Origin: Syntrophaceae bacterium
Lineage (GTDB): Bacteria > Desulfobacterota > Desulfomonilia > Desulfomonilales > Desulfomonilaceae
DNA length: 39,481 nt
Assembly (NCBI GenBank): GCA_031292235.1
Contig: JARLHM010000098.1
Location: forward strand, 1 to 39,481
Direction of reading: 5' to 3'
Shown here: piece after piece, positions 18,255 to 27,069 of the stretch
How positions within the stretch are numbered: the first letter of the stretch is position 1
How the letters are laid out: each line of letters begins with the position of its first letter
Translations under genes and position numbers: made by a program
Notes under the pieces: generated by a model
Seen by the model: the letters and a program-made list of their open reading frames with translations, nothing else
Told to the model about the DNA's origin: nothing
The model's database searches: none

Positions 18255-18488
18255 TCAAACCAACCCTGGTATCTTAACACCACTTTCCGCAGGCTTTATC
18301 AAAGAAAGGGCGTGTTTGTACACGAGGTAGGTGTCCTCTGAATCTTCAACAATGATACAAAAACTGTCGAAGCTTCGAACAAAGCCTTTTATTGAGCTAC
18401 CGGATATCAGACCAGCTTCGATTTCAATTCTGGCCTTACGGACCTGGTTTAAAAATTGATCTTGAATATTAAAATGTGTCTTTGGCAT
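18255..18488 (-). CDS. hfq: RNA chaperone Hfq, divergent distal face
   Basis: This is a 77-residue Sm-fold protein. NIQDQFLNQVRK matches the Hfq N-terminal helix including the proximal-face Gln, SFDSFCIIV matches the Sm1 strand with both Phe residues, and LVYKHALSLIKP is the Sm2 motif with the Tyr-Lys-His of the proximal RNA site. Hfq hexamers anneal small RNAs to mRNAs. By my alignment to E. coli Hfq the distal-face residues Tyr25, Ile30 and Lys31 are Gly, Ser and Ser here, which would weaken A-rich RNA binding. There is almost no C-terminal tail. It lies 90 bases downstream of miaA, the classic miaA-hfq order, and a GGGGGCG ribosome site precedes the ATG. Confidence 0.92.
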   Translation of the reverse strand: MPKTHFNIQDQFLNQVRKARIEIEAGLISGSSIKGFVRSFDSFCIIVEDSEDTYLVYKHALSLIKPAESGVKIPGLV

Positions 18489-18578
18489 TTCAGCGCCCCC
18501 TAATAAATAATCCCTCGAGCAAAAATCTTAATTCTTAAAGACATTTTCAACTCGTTGGGGAAAATCTCGAACCAACTT

Positions 18579-19496
18579 TTAATGTTCGAGAAAGTTATCA
18601 ACCTCAACCCCGATAGTCGAGATTTCCTGAGGATCAAACCACCTTACATCGGGCTCAGACCTAAACCATGTCAATTGTCTCTTTGCATAATGGCGGGTGT
18701 CCCTTTTCATAAGCAGAGTAGCTTCCGAGATGTCCACCTCTCCTGCGAGGGCCATTCCGGCATGCCGGTAACCGAGTGATTGCAGGGATTTTAATTTCCT
18801 GCTGTACCCTCGGTCATATAAATCCTTTACTTCATCTAATAAACCACCATCCATCATGCTGTCTACCCTATCATTGATTGAGCGATAAAGTTTTTCCCGT
18901 TCGGGATTTAGACCCACATAAAGAATGTCGTAGGGACAATCCTTTAAAGCGTGTTCTTTGTGAAATTCCGAAATCGGTTTCCCTGTTAATTCAAAGACCT
19001 CCAAGGCCCTTAAGATTCTTACGAAGTTACATGGGTCTATAGTTTTCGCCGATACAGGGTCTATACTTTCAAGTTTGCTATATAATGTTTCGATTCCTTC
19101 TTTTCGCTCAGTTTCCCTCAACCTCGTCCTAAGTGCGAGGTCAGACCCAGGAAGGTCCGCTATTCCACCTTTTAATAATCTAATATACAAACCTGTTCCG
19201 CCAACTACAAGCGGAACCATAGATTTTTCAACAATTTTAGCTATAATAGTCCGAGCTTCTCTAACATAGTCCCCAGCAGAAAACTCTTCATCTGGATACT
19301 TGATGTCGATCATATAGTGGGGAACTCTCTGCCGTTCCAAAATAGTTGGTTTGGCTGAGCCAATATCCAGAAATCGGTATATCTGTATCGAATCCGCCGA
19401 AACTATCGCAACTCGGGACCTGCGCGCTAACTCCAAAGCCACCGAGGTTTTGCCCGAAGCCGTTGGGCCGGCTACTATTACGACCTTGGGTCTCAT
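18579..19496 (-). CDS. miaA: tRNA dimethylallyltransferase MiaA
   Basis: MiaA transfers dimethylallyl to N6 of A37 in tRNAs reading UNN codons. The 305-residue protein begins with the P-loop VAGPTASGKTSVALELA (8-24), then SADSIQIYRFLDIGSAKP with the substrate-contact Asp and Gln, GGTGLYIRLL, the DPCNFVRILRALEVFELTG helix and the C-terminal TRHYAKRQLTWFR. Its ATG overlaps the prmA stop as ATGA, so the two are translationally coupled, and hfq follows. Confidence 0.97.
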   Translation of the reverse strand: MRPKVVIVAGPTASGKTSVALELARRSRVAIVSADSIQIYRFLDIGSAKPTILERQRVPHYMIDIKYPDEEFSAGDYVREARTIIAKIVEKSMVPLVVGGTGLYIRLLKGGIADLPGSDLALRTRLRETERKEGIETLYSKLESIDPVSAKTIDPCNFVRILRALEVFELTGKPISEFHKEHALKDCPYDILYVGLNPEREKLYRSINDRVDSMMDGGLLDEVKDLYDRGYSRKLKSLQSLGYRHAGMALAGEVDISEATLLMKRDTRHYAKRQLTWFRSEPDVRWFDPQEISTIGVEVDNFLEH

Positions 19497-20413
19497 GAAA
19501 TATTTCTAAGTCCTGATCTTTGCTCGTCAGAGAAATTGTGCACAAACAGCCCGGCTCCCCATTCCCTGCCAACAATCTCGGTAAGGCAATGTAAACCGGC
19601 TTCTTGGAACCTCTCTTTAAGTTCTGACCAATTCTTTTGGGTAACTCCTGAAACTATGAGGCATTCCTGAAACATTTTCGAGATCTTCTCCGCATGTTTG
19701 GTTAAAGTCAGAAAATCCAGGTTAGCCACTACAACATCGGCTATACCATTGATGGAATCGAGATTCGTTATCTTGATTTCAATAGCTTCTCCCACGTCAT
19801 TCAATAGCGAGTTTTGTTTCGCCGATTCAACCGCTTTGGGGTCATTATCTATCGCCGTGACAGGACATGCTCCCAATTTGTACGCCGCAATCGATATGAT
19901 CCCTGATCCACAGCCGATGTCGAACAAACTGCATCCTCTCGAATCAGAGACAATCTTGTCCAAAGCTTGTTCCATAAGCACTAGACATCCTTGCGTGGTT
20001 TCGTGAGTTCCAGTGCCAAAAGCCTCAGCGGGTTCTATGATGATGGGGACCCTTCCTCCGAGCCGTTTGGGTCTATCCCAAGGAGGAGCGATGATTAACC
20101 TTGATCCAACTCTTAAAGGCTTGAATTTATCCTGCCAGGCAGTCGCCCAATTTTCATATTTGAGCGCACTGGTCGTGATTTCAGGCTCTGGAATATCAGG
20201 AAAGAAACCTCGCAGGTCCATTAAAAAGTGTTCGATCTTTTCATGGCATAAAGTCCAATCGTCGTTTTTCAAATAAGTGACGATCTTGACTCTGCCCAGG
20301 CTTGAATCCTGAATTAGACAACCTTCCGGTATGATATCCGAAATAAAGCTGGTGACAGAATCTTCAGCCTTGTGTGACACTTCTATTTCCAATGTAATCC
20401 ACTGCTCCGACAT
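19493..20413 (-). CDS. prmA: Ribosomal protein L11 methyltransferase PrmA
   Basis: PrmA trimethylates ribosomal protein L11. The 306-residue protein has an N-terminal L11-recognition domain (MSEQWITLEIEVSHKAED onward) and a C-terminal Rossmann methyltransferase domain with PAEAFGTGTHETTQ, the SAM loop LFDIGCGSGIISIAA, AIDNDPKAVESAKQN and VVANLDFLTL. I chose the ATG at 20413 because TTGGAG lies just upstream; an in-frame ATG at 20437 lacks a ribosome site and would add eight residues. It heads a minus-strand prmA-miaA-hfq operon. Confidence 0.94.
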   Translation of the reverse strand: MSEQWITLEIEVSHKAEDSVTSFISDIIPEGCLIQDSSLGRVKIVTYLKNDDWTLCHEKIEHFLMDLRGFFPDIPEPEITTSALKYENWATAWQDKFKPLRVGSRLIIAPPWDRPKRLGGRVPIIIEPAEAFGTGTHETTQGCLVLMEQALDKIVSDSRGCSLFDIGCGSGIISIAAYKLGACPVTAIDNDPKAVESAKQNSLLNDVGEAIEIKITNLDSINGIADVVVANLDFLTLTKHAEKISKMFQECLIVSGVTQKNWSELKERFQEAGLHCLTEIVGREWGAGLFVHNFSDEQRSGLRNIS

Positions 20414-20582
20414 ATTGGCTCCAATCTTGGAAACCATTCTACGCGTATTTTAAAAATACTCATAATTTGTTATGGCGTTAGAGTGGTTTTTTTTGCTGGC
20501 CTGGATTGCGAATTGACGTTGGCGTGCTGTTTCTTTGTCAAGATTTAATTATAGAAACAATCGTGATATAGGAGGCGGGAAA

Positions 20583-20648
20583 ATGCGAGAAAACCAACAC
20601 AAATGTCTGCGCCTCGATGTAAACAGACAATTCGAGGCGCTTATGTAA
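20583..20648 (+). CDS. Possible 21-residue peptide with strong ribosome site
   Basis: The 21-codon frame encodes MRENQHKCLRLDVNRQFEAL followed by a final Met. It is preceded by AGGAGG seven bases before its ATG, the best ribosome site in this region. A perfect 9-base inverted repeat lies inside the frame. No convincing -35/-10 pair is visible just upstream, although TATAGA occurs at 20550-20555. It sits between divergent prmA and the end of the small exported protein gene. I recognise no family; it may be a small protein, a leader peptide or chance. Confidence 0.3.
   Translation: MRENQHKCLRLDVNRQFEALM
20609..20640. repeat. Perfect inverted repeat, 9-base-pair stem
   Basis: GCGCCTCGA (20609-20617) pairs with TCGAGGCGC (20632-20640) around a 14-base loop. 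It lies 27 bases beyond the minus-strand stop of the small exported protein gene. It could end that transcript, although no T tract follows on the minus strand. Confidence 0.6.
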
Positions 20649-20667
20649 AACTATTTGTTTTGATTTA

Positions 20668-21015
20668 TCAATTTGTTGATTTCATACATTGCTGAGCCTG
20701 GTCGGAATATTGATGGTATAGCTGTGTCATTTGAGTAGCCATCTGACGATTTTGATCATATTGCTGGAAAAGATTGTCCATAATCTGCGTCGTTCCGGCG
20801 GTCTGAGGTTGCTTTGCCATGGTTTGTATTTGTTGCTGGAGACCTTGAGCCACACTAGTGTGCCAGGTGGCGCGCGATTGATAGGAGCGAGCGGTGTTAA
20901 CAAGCTCCTGACAAACATTAAGCGCCATGGTACTGTCAGAGTAGACAGTATTCGTAGTGGGAAGGGCTAGGAGCATAAGAGCAAACAATAGCGATGCTAT
21001 GAATTTGAGGCTCAT
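20668..21015 (-). CDS. Small exported Gln-rich protein of unknown function
   Basis: I do not recognise a family for this 115-residue protein. It has a clear N-terminal signal sequence (Lys4, a hydrophobic core of about residues 5-20, possible cleavage near residues 25-27), so it is probably periplasmic. The mature part is about 90 residues, predicted helical, very rich in Gln, Met, Thr and Ser, with two Cys residues (near the start and end of the mature chain) that could form a disulfide. A good ribosome site (AGAGGTGA) and a near-consensus promoter support expression. It is a single-gene unit between prmA and the divergent mtnA. Confidence 0.75.
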   Translation of the reverse strand: MSLKFIASLLFALMLLALPTTNTVYSDSTMALNVCQELVNTARSYQSRATWHTSVAQGLQQQIQTMAKQPQTAGTTQIMDNLFQQYDQNRQMATQMTQLYHQYSDQAQQCMKSTN

Positions 21016-21040
21016 TCTGTCACCTCTTGTTTTTTATGGG

Positions 21041-21069
21041 TCTATAGCATCTTCTAGCCCACAATGCAA
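21041..21069 (-). promoter_or_regulatory. Promoter of the small exported protein gene
   Basis: On the minus strand TTGCAT (21069-21064) and TATAGA (21046-21041) are separated by 17 bases. Transcription would begin near 21034, about 19 bases before the start codon. Confidence 0.6.
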
Positions 21070-21224
21070 CTATTTTATTAATTTATTATTGTATATCTCA
21101 CAAATTAGGACTGATTTTAATGTATTAGTTCTAGACTGCGCCAACAAGGTCAAAACCTTTTCATTTGTTGTTTTATAAATGCTATTCTTCTTAATGTATA
21201 GGTTAGATTTTTGGGAGGACTTCG

Positions 21225-22268
21225 ATGCAAGATCCGTTCAGAACTATCGAATGGAAAGACAATCATATAAGGCTATTGGATCAGACTCTGCTTCCGAGGG
21301 AAGAAAGATACTTAGATATATATGAAGTAGATGAACTATGCTCCGCCATAAAGAAACTTGCTGTTCGTGGAGCGCCCGCCATAGGGGTTGCGGCGGCCAT
21401 GGGAGTTGCTCTAGGTATGCTTAAAGCCCCAAGATCAGACTTTGGCGCCATTGCAGATTGTTTCAGGGCTTTGAGTTCACAGATTGCGGCGACTCGACCG
21501 ACCGCTGTTAATCTTTTCTGGGCATTGGACCGTATGAAATCGGTTTTTGACGCGAACATTGATAAGGATCTGAACCAAATCCAAACAATTCTTATTCAGG
21601 AGGCTGTTTCAATAGAATCTGAGGACAGGCGCCTGTGCGTGCGTATCGGATTAGCGGGACGCGACCTTTTTCAAGATGGTGATGTGATATTGACGCATTG
21701 CAACGCCGGTGGGCTTGCGACGGCCGGTTATGGCACGGCCTTGGGCGTTGTTAGGGCGGCTTTTGAAGCTGGGAGGAACATACGGGTCTTTGCCGATGAA
21801 ACGAGACCCCTGAATCAAGGATCAAGAATAACAGCCTGGGAATTGATGAAACTAGGTATTCCAGTTACTCTCATCACTGACAATACTGCAGGGGCATTAA
21901 TGCAAGCTGGTGAAATAACCAAGGCAATTGTGGGCGCGGACAGGATCGCGGCAAATGGCGATACTGCGAATAAAATCGGCACCTATTCCGTAGCCGTATT
22001 GGCCCACCGTCACGAGATACCTTTTTATGTAGCGGCGCCGTTGTCAACAATAGACATGAAACTCGCCTCCGGAAAATCTATACCTATTGAAGAGCGCGAC
22101 CCGATGGAGGTTACTCACATTTTCGGAGTTTCTGTTGCGCCACGAGGTGTCTCAGCGAGGAACATCGCTTTTGATGTGACACCCAATGAACTCATCGCAG
22201 GCATAATTACGGAAATGGGCGTGGCCCGGAAACCTTTTGAAAACTCGCTGCGCGCCCTATTTGTTTAG
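21225..22268 (+). CDS. mtnA: Methylthioribose-1-phosphate isomerase
   Basis: MtnA converts 5-methylthioribose-1-phosphate to the ribulose form in methionine salvage. The 347-residue protein has VRGAPAIGVAAAMG near the N-terminus, the catalytic-cysteine segment THCNAGGLATAGYGTALG, ADETRPLNQGSRITAWEL and the catalytic-aspartate segment GADRIAANGDTANKIGTY. These separate it from the eIF2B-alpha-like and ribose-1,5-bisphosphate isomerase paralogues. GGGAGGA lies just before the ATG. It is followed after 18 bases by nicotinate phosphoribosyltransferase; no other salvage genes are in the window. Confidence 0.95.
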   Translation: MQDPFRTIEWKDNHIRLLDQTLLPREERYLDIYEVDELCSAIKKLAVRGAPAIGVAAAMGVALGMLKAPRSDFGAIADCFRALSSQIAATRPTAVNLFWALDRMKSVFDANIDKDLNQIQTILIQEAVSIESEDRRLCVRIGLAGRDLFQDGDVILTHCNAGGLATAGYGTALGVVRAAFEAGRNIRVFADETRPLNQGSRITAWELMKLGIPVTLITDNTAGALMQAGEITKAIVGADRIAANGDTANKIGTYSVAVLAHRHEIPFYVAAPLSTIDMKLASGKSIPIEERDPMEVTHIFGVSVAPRGVSARNIAFDVTPNELIAGIITEMGVARKPFENSLRALFV

Positions 22269-22286
22269 AGGAATTTTTAGAAATCA

Positions 22287-23870
22287 ATGAAACTTTCAAT
22301 CCGTGATAAGAATACCAAGCTCAAGTTGGACGCTCTGGAAATAGTCGATGAGGATTCCGGAACTATAATCGCAAGTCCCGATATGGAAACTGTTTTAAGC
22401 TGTTTAAGGAGAGATAACCTTACACTTGATACTGATTTATATGAACTAACGATGTCCGCCGGTTATCGCATCCTTGGGCGTGGAGATCGAACAGCCTGTT
22501 TTGATTTGTACTACAGACAGAACCCGGATGATGGGGGTTTTTGCGTCTTTGCCGGGCTGGAAAGCGCTATTAATTACATTAACAATTTGGCCGTCTATCC
22601 GGATGACATCGAATACCTTTCCAGAACGGGGATTTTTTCAACTGAAGCCCTCCAGGCCATTGGAGTTGGGGTTAATTTCACCGGAAATGTTTGGGCGGTT
22701 CCGGAGGGAACCATTGTTTTTCCTAACGAACCTTTGATTAGGGTCGTAGGGCCAATCTCAGAAGCTCAGATCCTAGAAACTACTCTACTCGCTCTGGTAG
22801 GACATCAGACCCTCATCGCCACAAAGGCCGCCAGATTGTGTATTGCGGCCAAAGGAGCCCCAGTAGTTGATTTTGGGACACGACGGGCCCATGGAATTCA
22901 GGCGGCGCTCTACGGCGCCAGGGCCGCTTACATCGGAGGATGCGACGGCACGTCGAATGTTAAGGCCGGAAAGATCTTCGGCATCCCGGTTAAAGGGACC
23001 CACGCTCATAGCTGGGTTGAAAGTTTTGAAAATGAGGTCGATTCATTCCGAGGGTTTAGCGACGTTTTTCCAGACAACTGCGTGCTTTTGGTAGATACCT
23101 ATGACACCGTGCAGGGTATTAAAAACGCTATTAAGGTTGGTAGAGAACTTAGGCAAAAAGGAAAGAACCTCAATGGGATAAGGATTGACAGTGGAGACTT
23201 GGCCTATTATTCCAAAATAGCCAGACAAATGCTGAACGAGGCGGGTTTCAACGAAACCAGGATTCTTGCCAGCAGTGACTTGGACGAATGGCTTATTGAA
23301 AGTCTTAAGGAGCAAGGAGCTCAGATTGACATCTGGTGTGTAGGAACCAGGCTAATGACTTCATACCAAACCCCTGCGTTGGGTGTAGTTTACAAGCTAA
23401 TGGCTGTCGATCACGGAGACGGGAAGATTGTCCCAAGAATAAAGATTTCCCATAATCCCAATAAGGTGACCAACCCCGGCGTGAAGAAGATTGTTCGTTT
23501 TTACAACGGCGGAAACCGCATGATTGGTGACCTATTAACCCAGTTGGACGAGCCTGTTCCACATGCAAGACCAGTCATGGCCCATCATCCGATGTACGAT
23601 TATATGAAAAAGGTCTATAGACCGCCGTTTAGGGCCAAAGAACTCATGGTTCCCGTTTTCCTGAACGGAAAACAAGTTTATAAATGTCCCCCATTAATAG
23701 ACATCAGGAACCGAGCGATTGAACAGCTTGATTCTCTTGAACCTGAATTCAAGAGGTTTTCCAATCCACATATATATAAGGTGTCTCTTTCAGAAAAGTT
23801 GTACCGTGTAAAAAAGAACCTCCTGTCTTTTCACCGCGGCAAGCTAAAATCCGATAAAGGCCAATCCTGA
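22287..23870 (+). CDS. pncB: Nicotinate phosphoribosyltransferase
   Basis: The enzyme makes nicotinate mononucleotide from nicotinate and PRPP in NAD salvage. Family features in the 527 residues are LTLDTDLYELTMSAGYR near residues 48-64, FDLYYRQNPDDGGFCVFAGL, VDFGTRRAHGIQAALYGARA, KGTHAHSWVESF (with the His expected to be phosphorylated), NGIRIDSGDLAYYSK, and then ILASSDLDEWLI. It has an N-terminal extension of about 40 residues before the catalytic core; the ribosome site (AGAGGA) is rather far from the ATG, so the true start could be downstream. The spacing of 18 bases suggests co-transcription with mtnA. Confidence 0.93.
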   Translation: MKLSIRDKNTKLKLDALEIVDEDSGTIIASPDMETVLSCLRRDNLTLDTDLYELTMSAGYRILGRGDRTACFDLYYRQNPDDGGFCVFAGLESAINYINNLAVYPDDIEYLSRTGIFSTEALQAIGVGVNFTGNVWAVPEGTIVFPNEPLIRVVGPISEAQILETTLLALVGHQTLIATKAARLCIAAKGAPVVDFGTRRAHGIQAALYGARAAYIGGCDGTSNVKAGKIFGIPVKGTHAHSWVESFENEVDSFRGFSDVFPDNCVLLVDTYDTVQGIKNAIKVGRELRQKGKNLNGIRIDSGDLAYYSKIARQMLNEAGFNETRILASSDLDEWLIESLKEQGAQIDIWCVGTRLMTSYQTPALGVVYKLMAVDHGDGKIVPRIKISHNPNKVTNPGVKKIVRFYNGGNRMIGDLLTQLDEPVPHARPVMAHHPMYDYMKKVYRPPFRAKELMVPVFLNGKQVYKCPPLIDIRNRAIEQLDSLEPEFKRFSNPHIYKVSLSEKLYRVKKNLLSFHRGKLKSDKGQS

Positions 23871-24236
23871 CAGCGCCTATTGTTCGGGCTTCCCCCCTAT
23901 TGCCTTTTAGGCAGCCATGATCTCTATCAACAAATTATGGCGTTTTTGACTCCATTTGGTGGCTTGGGGGCCCTTTTCTTAGTGTAACACTTGACAAAAC
24001 GTCGAGTGGCGCCCAAATGAATCTCTCAGATTGAGTTATTTCCTGATTTTTGGAGATATTTATGAATTTATGGAAATTAGTTCAGCCTTTTAGGTTGTAA
24101 AAATTGCATATACACAATTTTGATCGAAAGTTGATTTATGCGTAAACGGACTTCAGCGCCTCGTTTGGTTGTATCTTAAATCGATTTCTCATAGTTGCGA
24201 GACATGGCGTATGAAGAAAATCATCCGGAGGTGAAT
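23871..24236 (+). other. Intergenic leader region upstream of grpE
   Basis: This 366-base stretch separates pncB from grpE. It holds no convincing terminator for pncB; only a small TGCC/GGCA stem is visible. A possible heat-shock promoter lies at 23990-24018. A 12-codon frame (24062-24100, MNLWKLVQPFRL) has GGAG six bases upstream. No CIRCE element is visible. The frame of grpE itself is open upstream to a TTG at 24195. Confidence 0.5.
23990..24018 (+). promoter_or_regulatory. Possible sigma32-like promoter of grpE-dnaK
   Basis: CTTGAC (23990-23995) is followed 15 bases later by GCCCAAAT (24011-24018), resembling the heat-shock consensus CTTGAA with CCCCAT. The match is imperfect, and the same TTGACA has no good sigma70 -10 element at 17 bases. 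Confidence 0.35.
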
Positions 24237-24836
24237 GTGGTCAATAAAACTGGCCCAGATGAGCATAATAACCGAGAATCCGAAGTTTCGGGGCAGGTTC
24301 AGTCACATATGCCGAATCAATTGATGCCCATAGCTGACGACAAGATGGGATCAGAAACTGACTCTGACAAAACCGAGGAAAACATATTGCAAGAAGCCCT
24401 TAAGGAGAGTCAGGAGAATCGTGACAGATGGTTGCGGGCGGTAGCGGATCTAGAAAATTTCAAGAAGCGCTCCATGCAGGACCGAACTAAGATCCTAAAA
24501 TACAAGGAAGAAGATCTATTAAGAGAACTGCTTCCTGTTATCGATAACTTAGAAAGGGCCTTAACACATGGCCATCAGGAGGACGAAAGCAATCCCGTAA
24601 CTCAGGGCGTGAAAATGGTACTGGGCATGTTTAACGAGGTATTAAAGAAATACGGCGTTATTGAACTTGACTCATTGGGAAAAACATTTGATCCCCAGTT
24701 TCATGAAGCCATAGCTCAGGAACCAACTCAGGATGTGGGTCCTAATACCGTGACAAGGGAACTTGAAAGAGGTTACATGTACAAAGATAAATTGTTAAGA
24801 CCGGCAAAAGTCGTTGTATCGACGCTTGCCAAATAA
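24237..24836 (+). CDS. grpE: Nucleotide exchange factor GrpE
   Basis: GrpE releases ADP from DnaK. The protein has a polar, acidic N-terminal region, a long helix (ENRDRWLRAVADLENFKKRS, then ELLPVIDNLERAL) and a C-terminal beta domain with GVIELDSLGKTFDPQFHEAI and GYMYKDKLLRPAKVVVS, the usual end motif. I prefer the GTG start at 24237 (199 residues) because GGAGGTGA, a near-perfect anti-16S match, lies directly before it. In-frame ATG 24204 and TTG 24195 have weaker sites. It is followed by dnaK after 59 bases. Unlike many heat-shock operons, hrcA and dnaJ are not adjacent. Confidence 0.95.
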   Translation: MVNKTGPDEHNNRESEVSGQVQSHMPNQLMPIADDKMGSETDSDKTEENILQEALKESQENRDRWLRAVADLENFKKRSMQDRTKILKYKEEDLLRELLPVIDNLERALTHGHQEDESNPVTQGVKMVLGMFNEVLKKYGVIELDSLGKTFDPQFHEAIAQEPTQDVGPNTVTRELERGYMYKDKLLRPAKVVVSTLAK

Positions 24837-24895
24837 AATATTCAGAAATCAAATTTTAGGTTAACCGAAGTAATCAAATCGGCGAGGAGGCTAAA

Positions 24896-26845
24896 ATGGC
24901 GGGCAAAGTCATTGGCATAGATTTAGGGACCACGAATTCATGTGTCGCGATCCTTGAAAGTGGTGATCCGGTTGTAATCGCGAATTCCGAGGGAGGACGA
25001 ACTACTCCTTCAATGGTGGCGTTTACCGATTCAGGGGAGCGTCTGGTAGGACAGGTAGCCAAGAGGCAGGCGATAACCAATCCGGAAAATACCTTGTTTG
25101 CAATAAAAAGATTGATAGGTCGTAAATACGAATCCAAGGAAGTGCAAGACGACATCAAGGTTTGCTCTTACAAAATTGTTAGAGCTAAGAATGGAGACGC
25201 TTCCGTAGAGGTAAGAGGTAGAGAATATACCCCGGCAGAGGTTTCTGCCATGATCCTCCAAAAAATGAAAAAGACCGCGGAGGATTATCTCGGAGAAGAG
25301 ATCAAGGACGCGGTGGTAACAGTTCCCGCGTATTTTAATGACTCCCAGAGACAGGCCACCAAAGACGCTGGTCGAATCGCTGGACTAAATGTCCTCCGCA
25401 TTATCAATGAGCCTACAGCGGCTTCTCTTGCTTATGGATTGGACAAGAAGAAAGAGGAGAAGGTTGCGGTTTTTGATTTGGGTGGAGGGACTTTTGACAT
25501 TTCCGTCCTTGAGATTGGAGATGGTGTTTTTGAGGTCAAATCTACAAACGGTGATACCCATCTTGGTGGTGAAGATTTTGACCAACGAGTGATGGAGTAT
25601 TTGGCCACTGAGTTCAAGAAAGACCAGGGGATTGATCTTCGAAACGATAAGATGGCGCTCCAGCGTCTGAAAGAAGCCGCTGAAAAGGCTAAGATAGAAC
25701 TAAGCTCCTCAATGGAAACGGACATTAACCTGCCTTTTATAACCGCTGACGCGTCAGGGCCCAAGCATCTTACAATGAAGTTAACGAGATCCAAACTTGA
25801 ACTGTTGGTCCAGGACCTGATCGAGAGGACGGTCGGCCCGTGCAAGGTCGCCATGAAAGACGCCGGTGTAACACCAGATCAAATCGACGAGGTTATTCTG
25901 GTTGGTGGAATGACGAGAATGCCGGCTGTCCAGGCAAGAGTGAAGGAACTTTTCAACAAGGAACCCCACAGGGGTGTCAACCCGGATGAAGTTGTCGCCA
26001 TCGGGGCCGCAATTCAGGGCGCGGTCCTCAAAGGTGACGTAAAAGATGTCCTTTTGCTTGATGTTACTCCTTTATCACTGGGTATCGAGACACTTGGAGG
26101 GGTATTTACAAGGCTGATTGAGAAAAACACCACGATCCCGACTCGAAAGAGCCAGATCTTTTCTACGGCTTCCGATAATCAACCTTCGGTATCCATTCAT
26201 GTGCTGCAAGGTGAGCGAGAAATGGCCGCCAATAACAAAACGCTTGGTCGGTTTGAGCTGGTTGGGATACCACCAGCGCCTCGTGGAATGCCGCAAGTTG
26301 AAGTTACTTTCGATATAGACGCGAACGGTATCGTTCATGTATCAGCGAAGGATCTTGGGACAGGTAAAGAACAGTCGATTAAGATCACGGCGTCCAGCGG
26401 TATGACCGAAGAAGAAATTCAACGGATGGTTAAAGACGCAGAGGCCCACGCTGAAGAGGACAAAAACAAACGTGAACTAATAGACATGCGAAATCAGGCG
26501 GACTCGACAATTTACATGACTGAGAAGTCGTTGAAGGAATATGGCGACAAAATTGATTCATCCGTAAAAAGCGCTATTGAAGCGGCTGTAACCAAGACCA
26601 AGACAGCAATGGAAGGGGCGGACGCCCATGAGATAAAGTCAGCGATGGAGGAGTTACAACAGGCGTCGCACAAACTGGCGGAAGCCATGTATCAGCAGAC
26701 GTCCTCATCCGCCGGAGCCGGCGAGGGTACAGGATGTGGAGCTGGATGTGGCGGGTCGGCCGGCGGACCATCCCAGGCCGGCGCTAAACCAGAGGACGAT
26801 GTGGTTGACGCTGATTTTGAAGAAGTTAAAGACGGCAAGAAATAG
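24896..26845 (+). CDS. dnaK: Chaperone DnaK (Hsp70)
   Basis: This is the ATP-driven Hsp70 that folds and refolds proteins with GrpE and DnaJ. The 649 residues show the phosphate-1 loop [15 protein letters not shown], the [13 protein letters not shown] and [17 protein letters not shown] segments, [14 protein letters not shown], the linker [19 protein letters not shown], the substrate-binding domain and the lid. The C-terminus ends in [16 protein letters not shown], the usual co-chaperone-binding tail, preceded by a Gly/Cys/Ala-rich linker ([15 protein letters not shown]) with two Cys residues. A GAGGAGG ribosome site is present and a strong terminator follows 26 bases after the stop. Confidence 0.99.
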   Translation: MAGKVIGIDLGTTNSCVAILESGDPVVIANSEGGRTTPSMVAFTDSGERLVGQVAKRQAITNPENTLFAIKRLIGRKYESKEVQDDIKVCSYKIVRAKNGDASVEVRGREYTPAEVSAMILQKMKKTAEDYLGEEIKDAVVTVPAYFNDSQRQATKDAGRIAGLNVLRIINEPTAASLAYGLDKKKEEKVAVFDLGGGTFDISVLEIGDGVFEVKSTNGDTHLGGEDFDQRVMEYLATEFKKDQGIDLRNDKMALQRLKEAAEKAKIELSSSMETDINLPFITADASGPKHLTMKLTRSKLELLVQDLIERTVGPCKVAMKDAGVTPDQIDEVILVGGMTRMPAVQARVKELFNKEPHRGVNPDEVVAIGAAIQGAVLKGDVKDVLLLDVTPLSLGIETLGGVFTRLIEKNTTIPTRKSQIFSTASDNQPSVSIHVLQGEREMAANNKTLGRFELVGIPPAPRGMPQVEVTFDIDANGIVHVSAKDLGTGKEQSIKITASSGMTEEEIQRMVKDAEAHAEEDKNKRELIDMRNQADSTIYMTEKSLKEYGDKIDSSVKSAIEAAVTKTKTAMEGADAHEIKSAMEELQQASHKLAEAMYQQTSSSAGAGEGTGCGAGCGGSAGGPSQAGAKPEDDVVDADFEEVKDGKK

Positions 26846-26871
26846 AAATTAGAAATATAACCACATCTTGA

Positions 26872-26905
26872 GGGGGGCTTTTCCGCTGGAAAAGCCCCCC
26901 TTTTT
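26872..26905 (+). terminator. Intrinsic terminator of grpE-dnaK
   Basis: A perfect 13-base-pair stem (GGGGGGCTTTTCC at 26872-26884 with GGAAAAGCCCCCC at 26888-26900) has a GCT loop and is followed by TTTTTATTT. Confidence 0.95.
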
Positions 26906-27069
26906 ATTTGTAGACAAATCGCATTTGATCTTGGCTGGGATCATATGTTATTTTAGAAAGATGTTTTTCGAAGGAATACTTTTGTATAACCCCATCATCA
27001 ATAATGAGAAATCAAAACAGCAGATCCATCTATCGTTAAGATTTTTATTTTTTATTGAGGACCTTTTTT

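Noticed and set aside
23990-24019. Sigma70 promoter built on TTGACA at 23991
   Set aside because: The hexamer 17 bases downstream is CAAATG, too far from TATAAT. The sigma32-like reading fits somewhat better, though still weakly.
25432-25854. 140-codon open frame antisense to dnaK
   Set aside because: It overlaps the highly conserved DnaK nucleotide-binding domain and has no ribosome site or recognisable domain.
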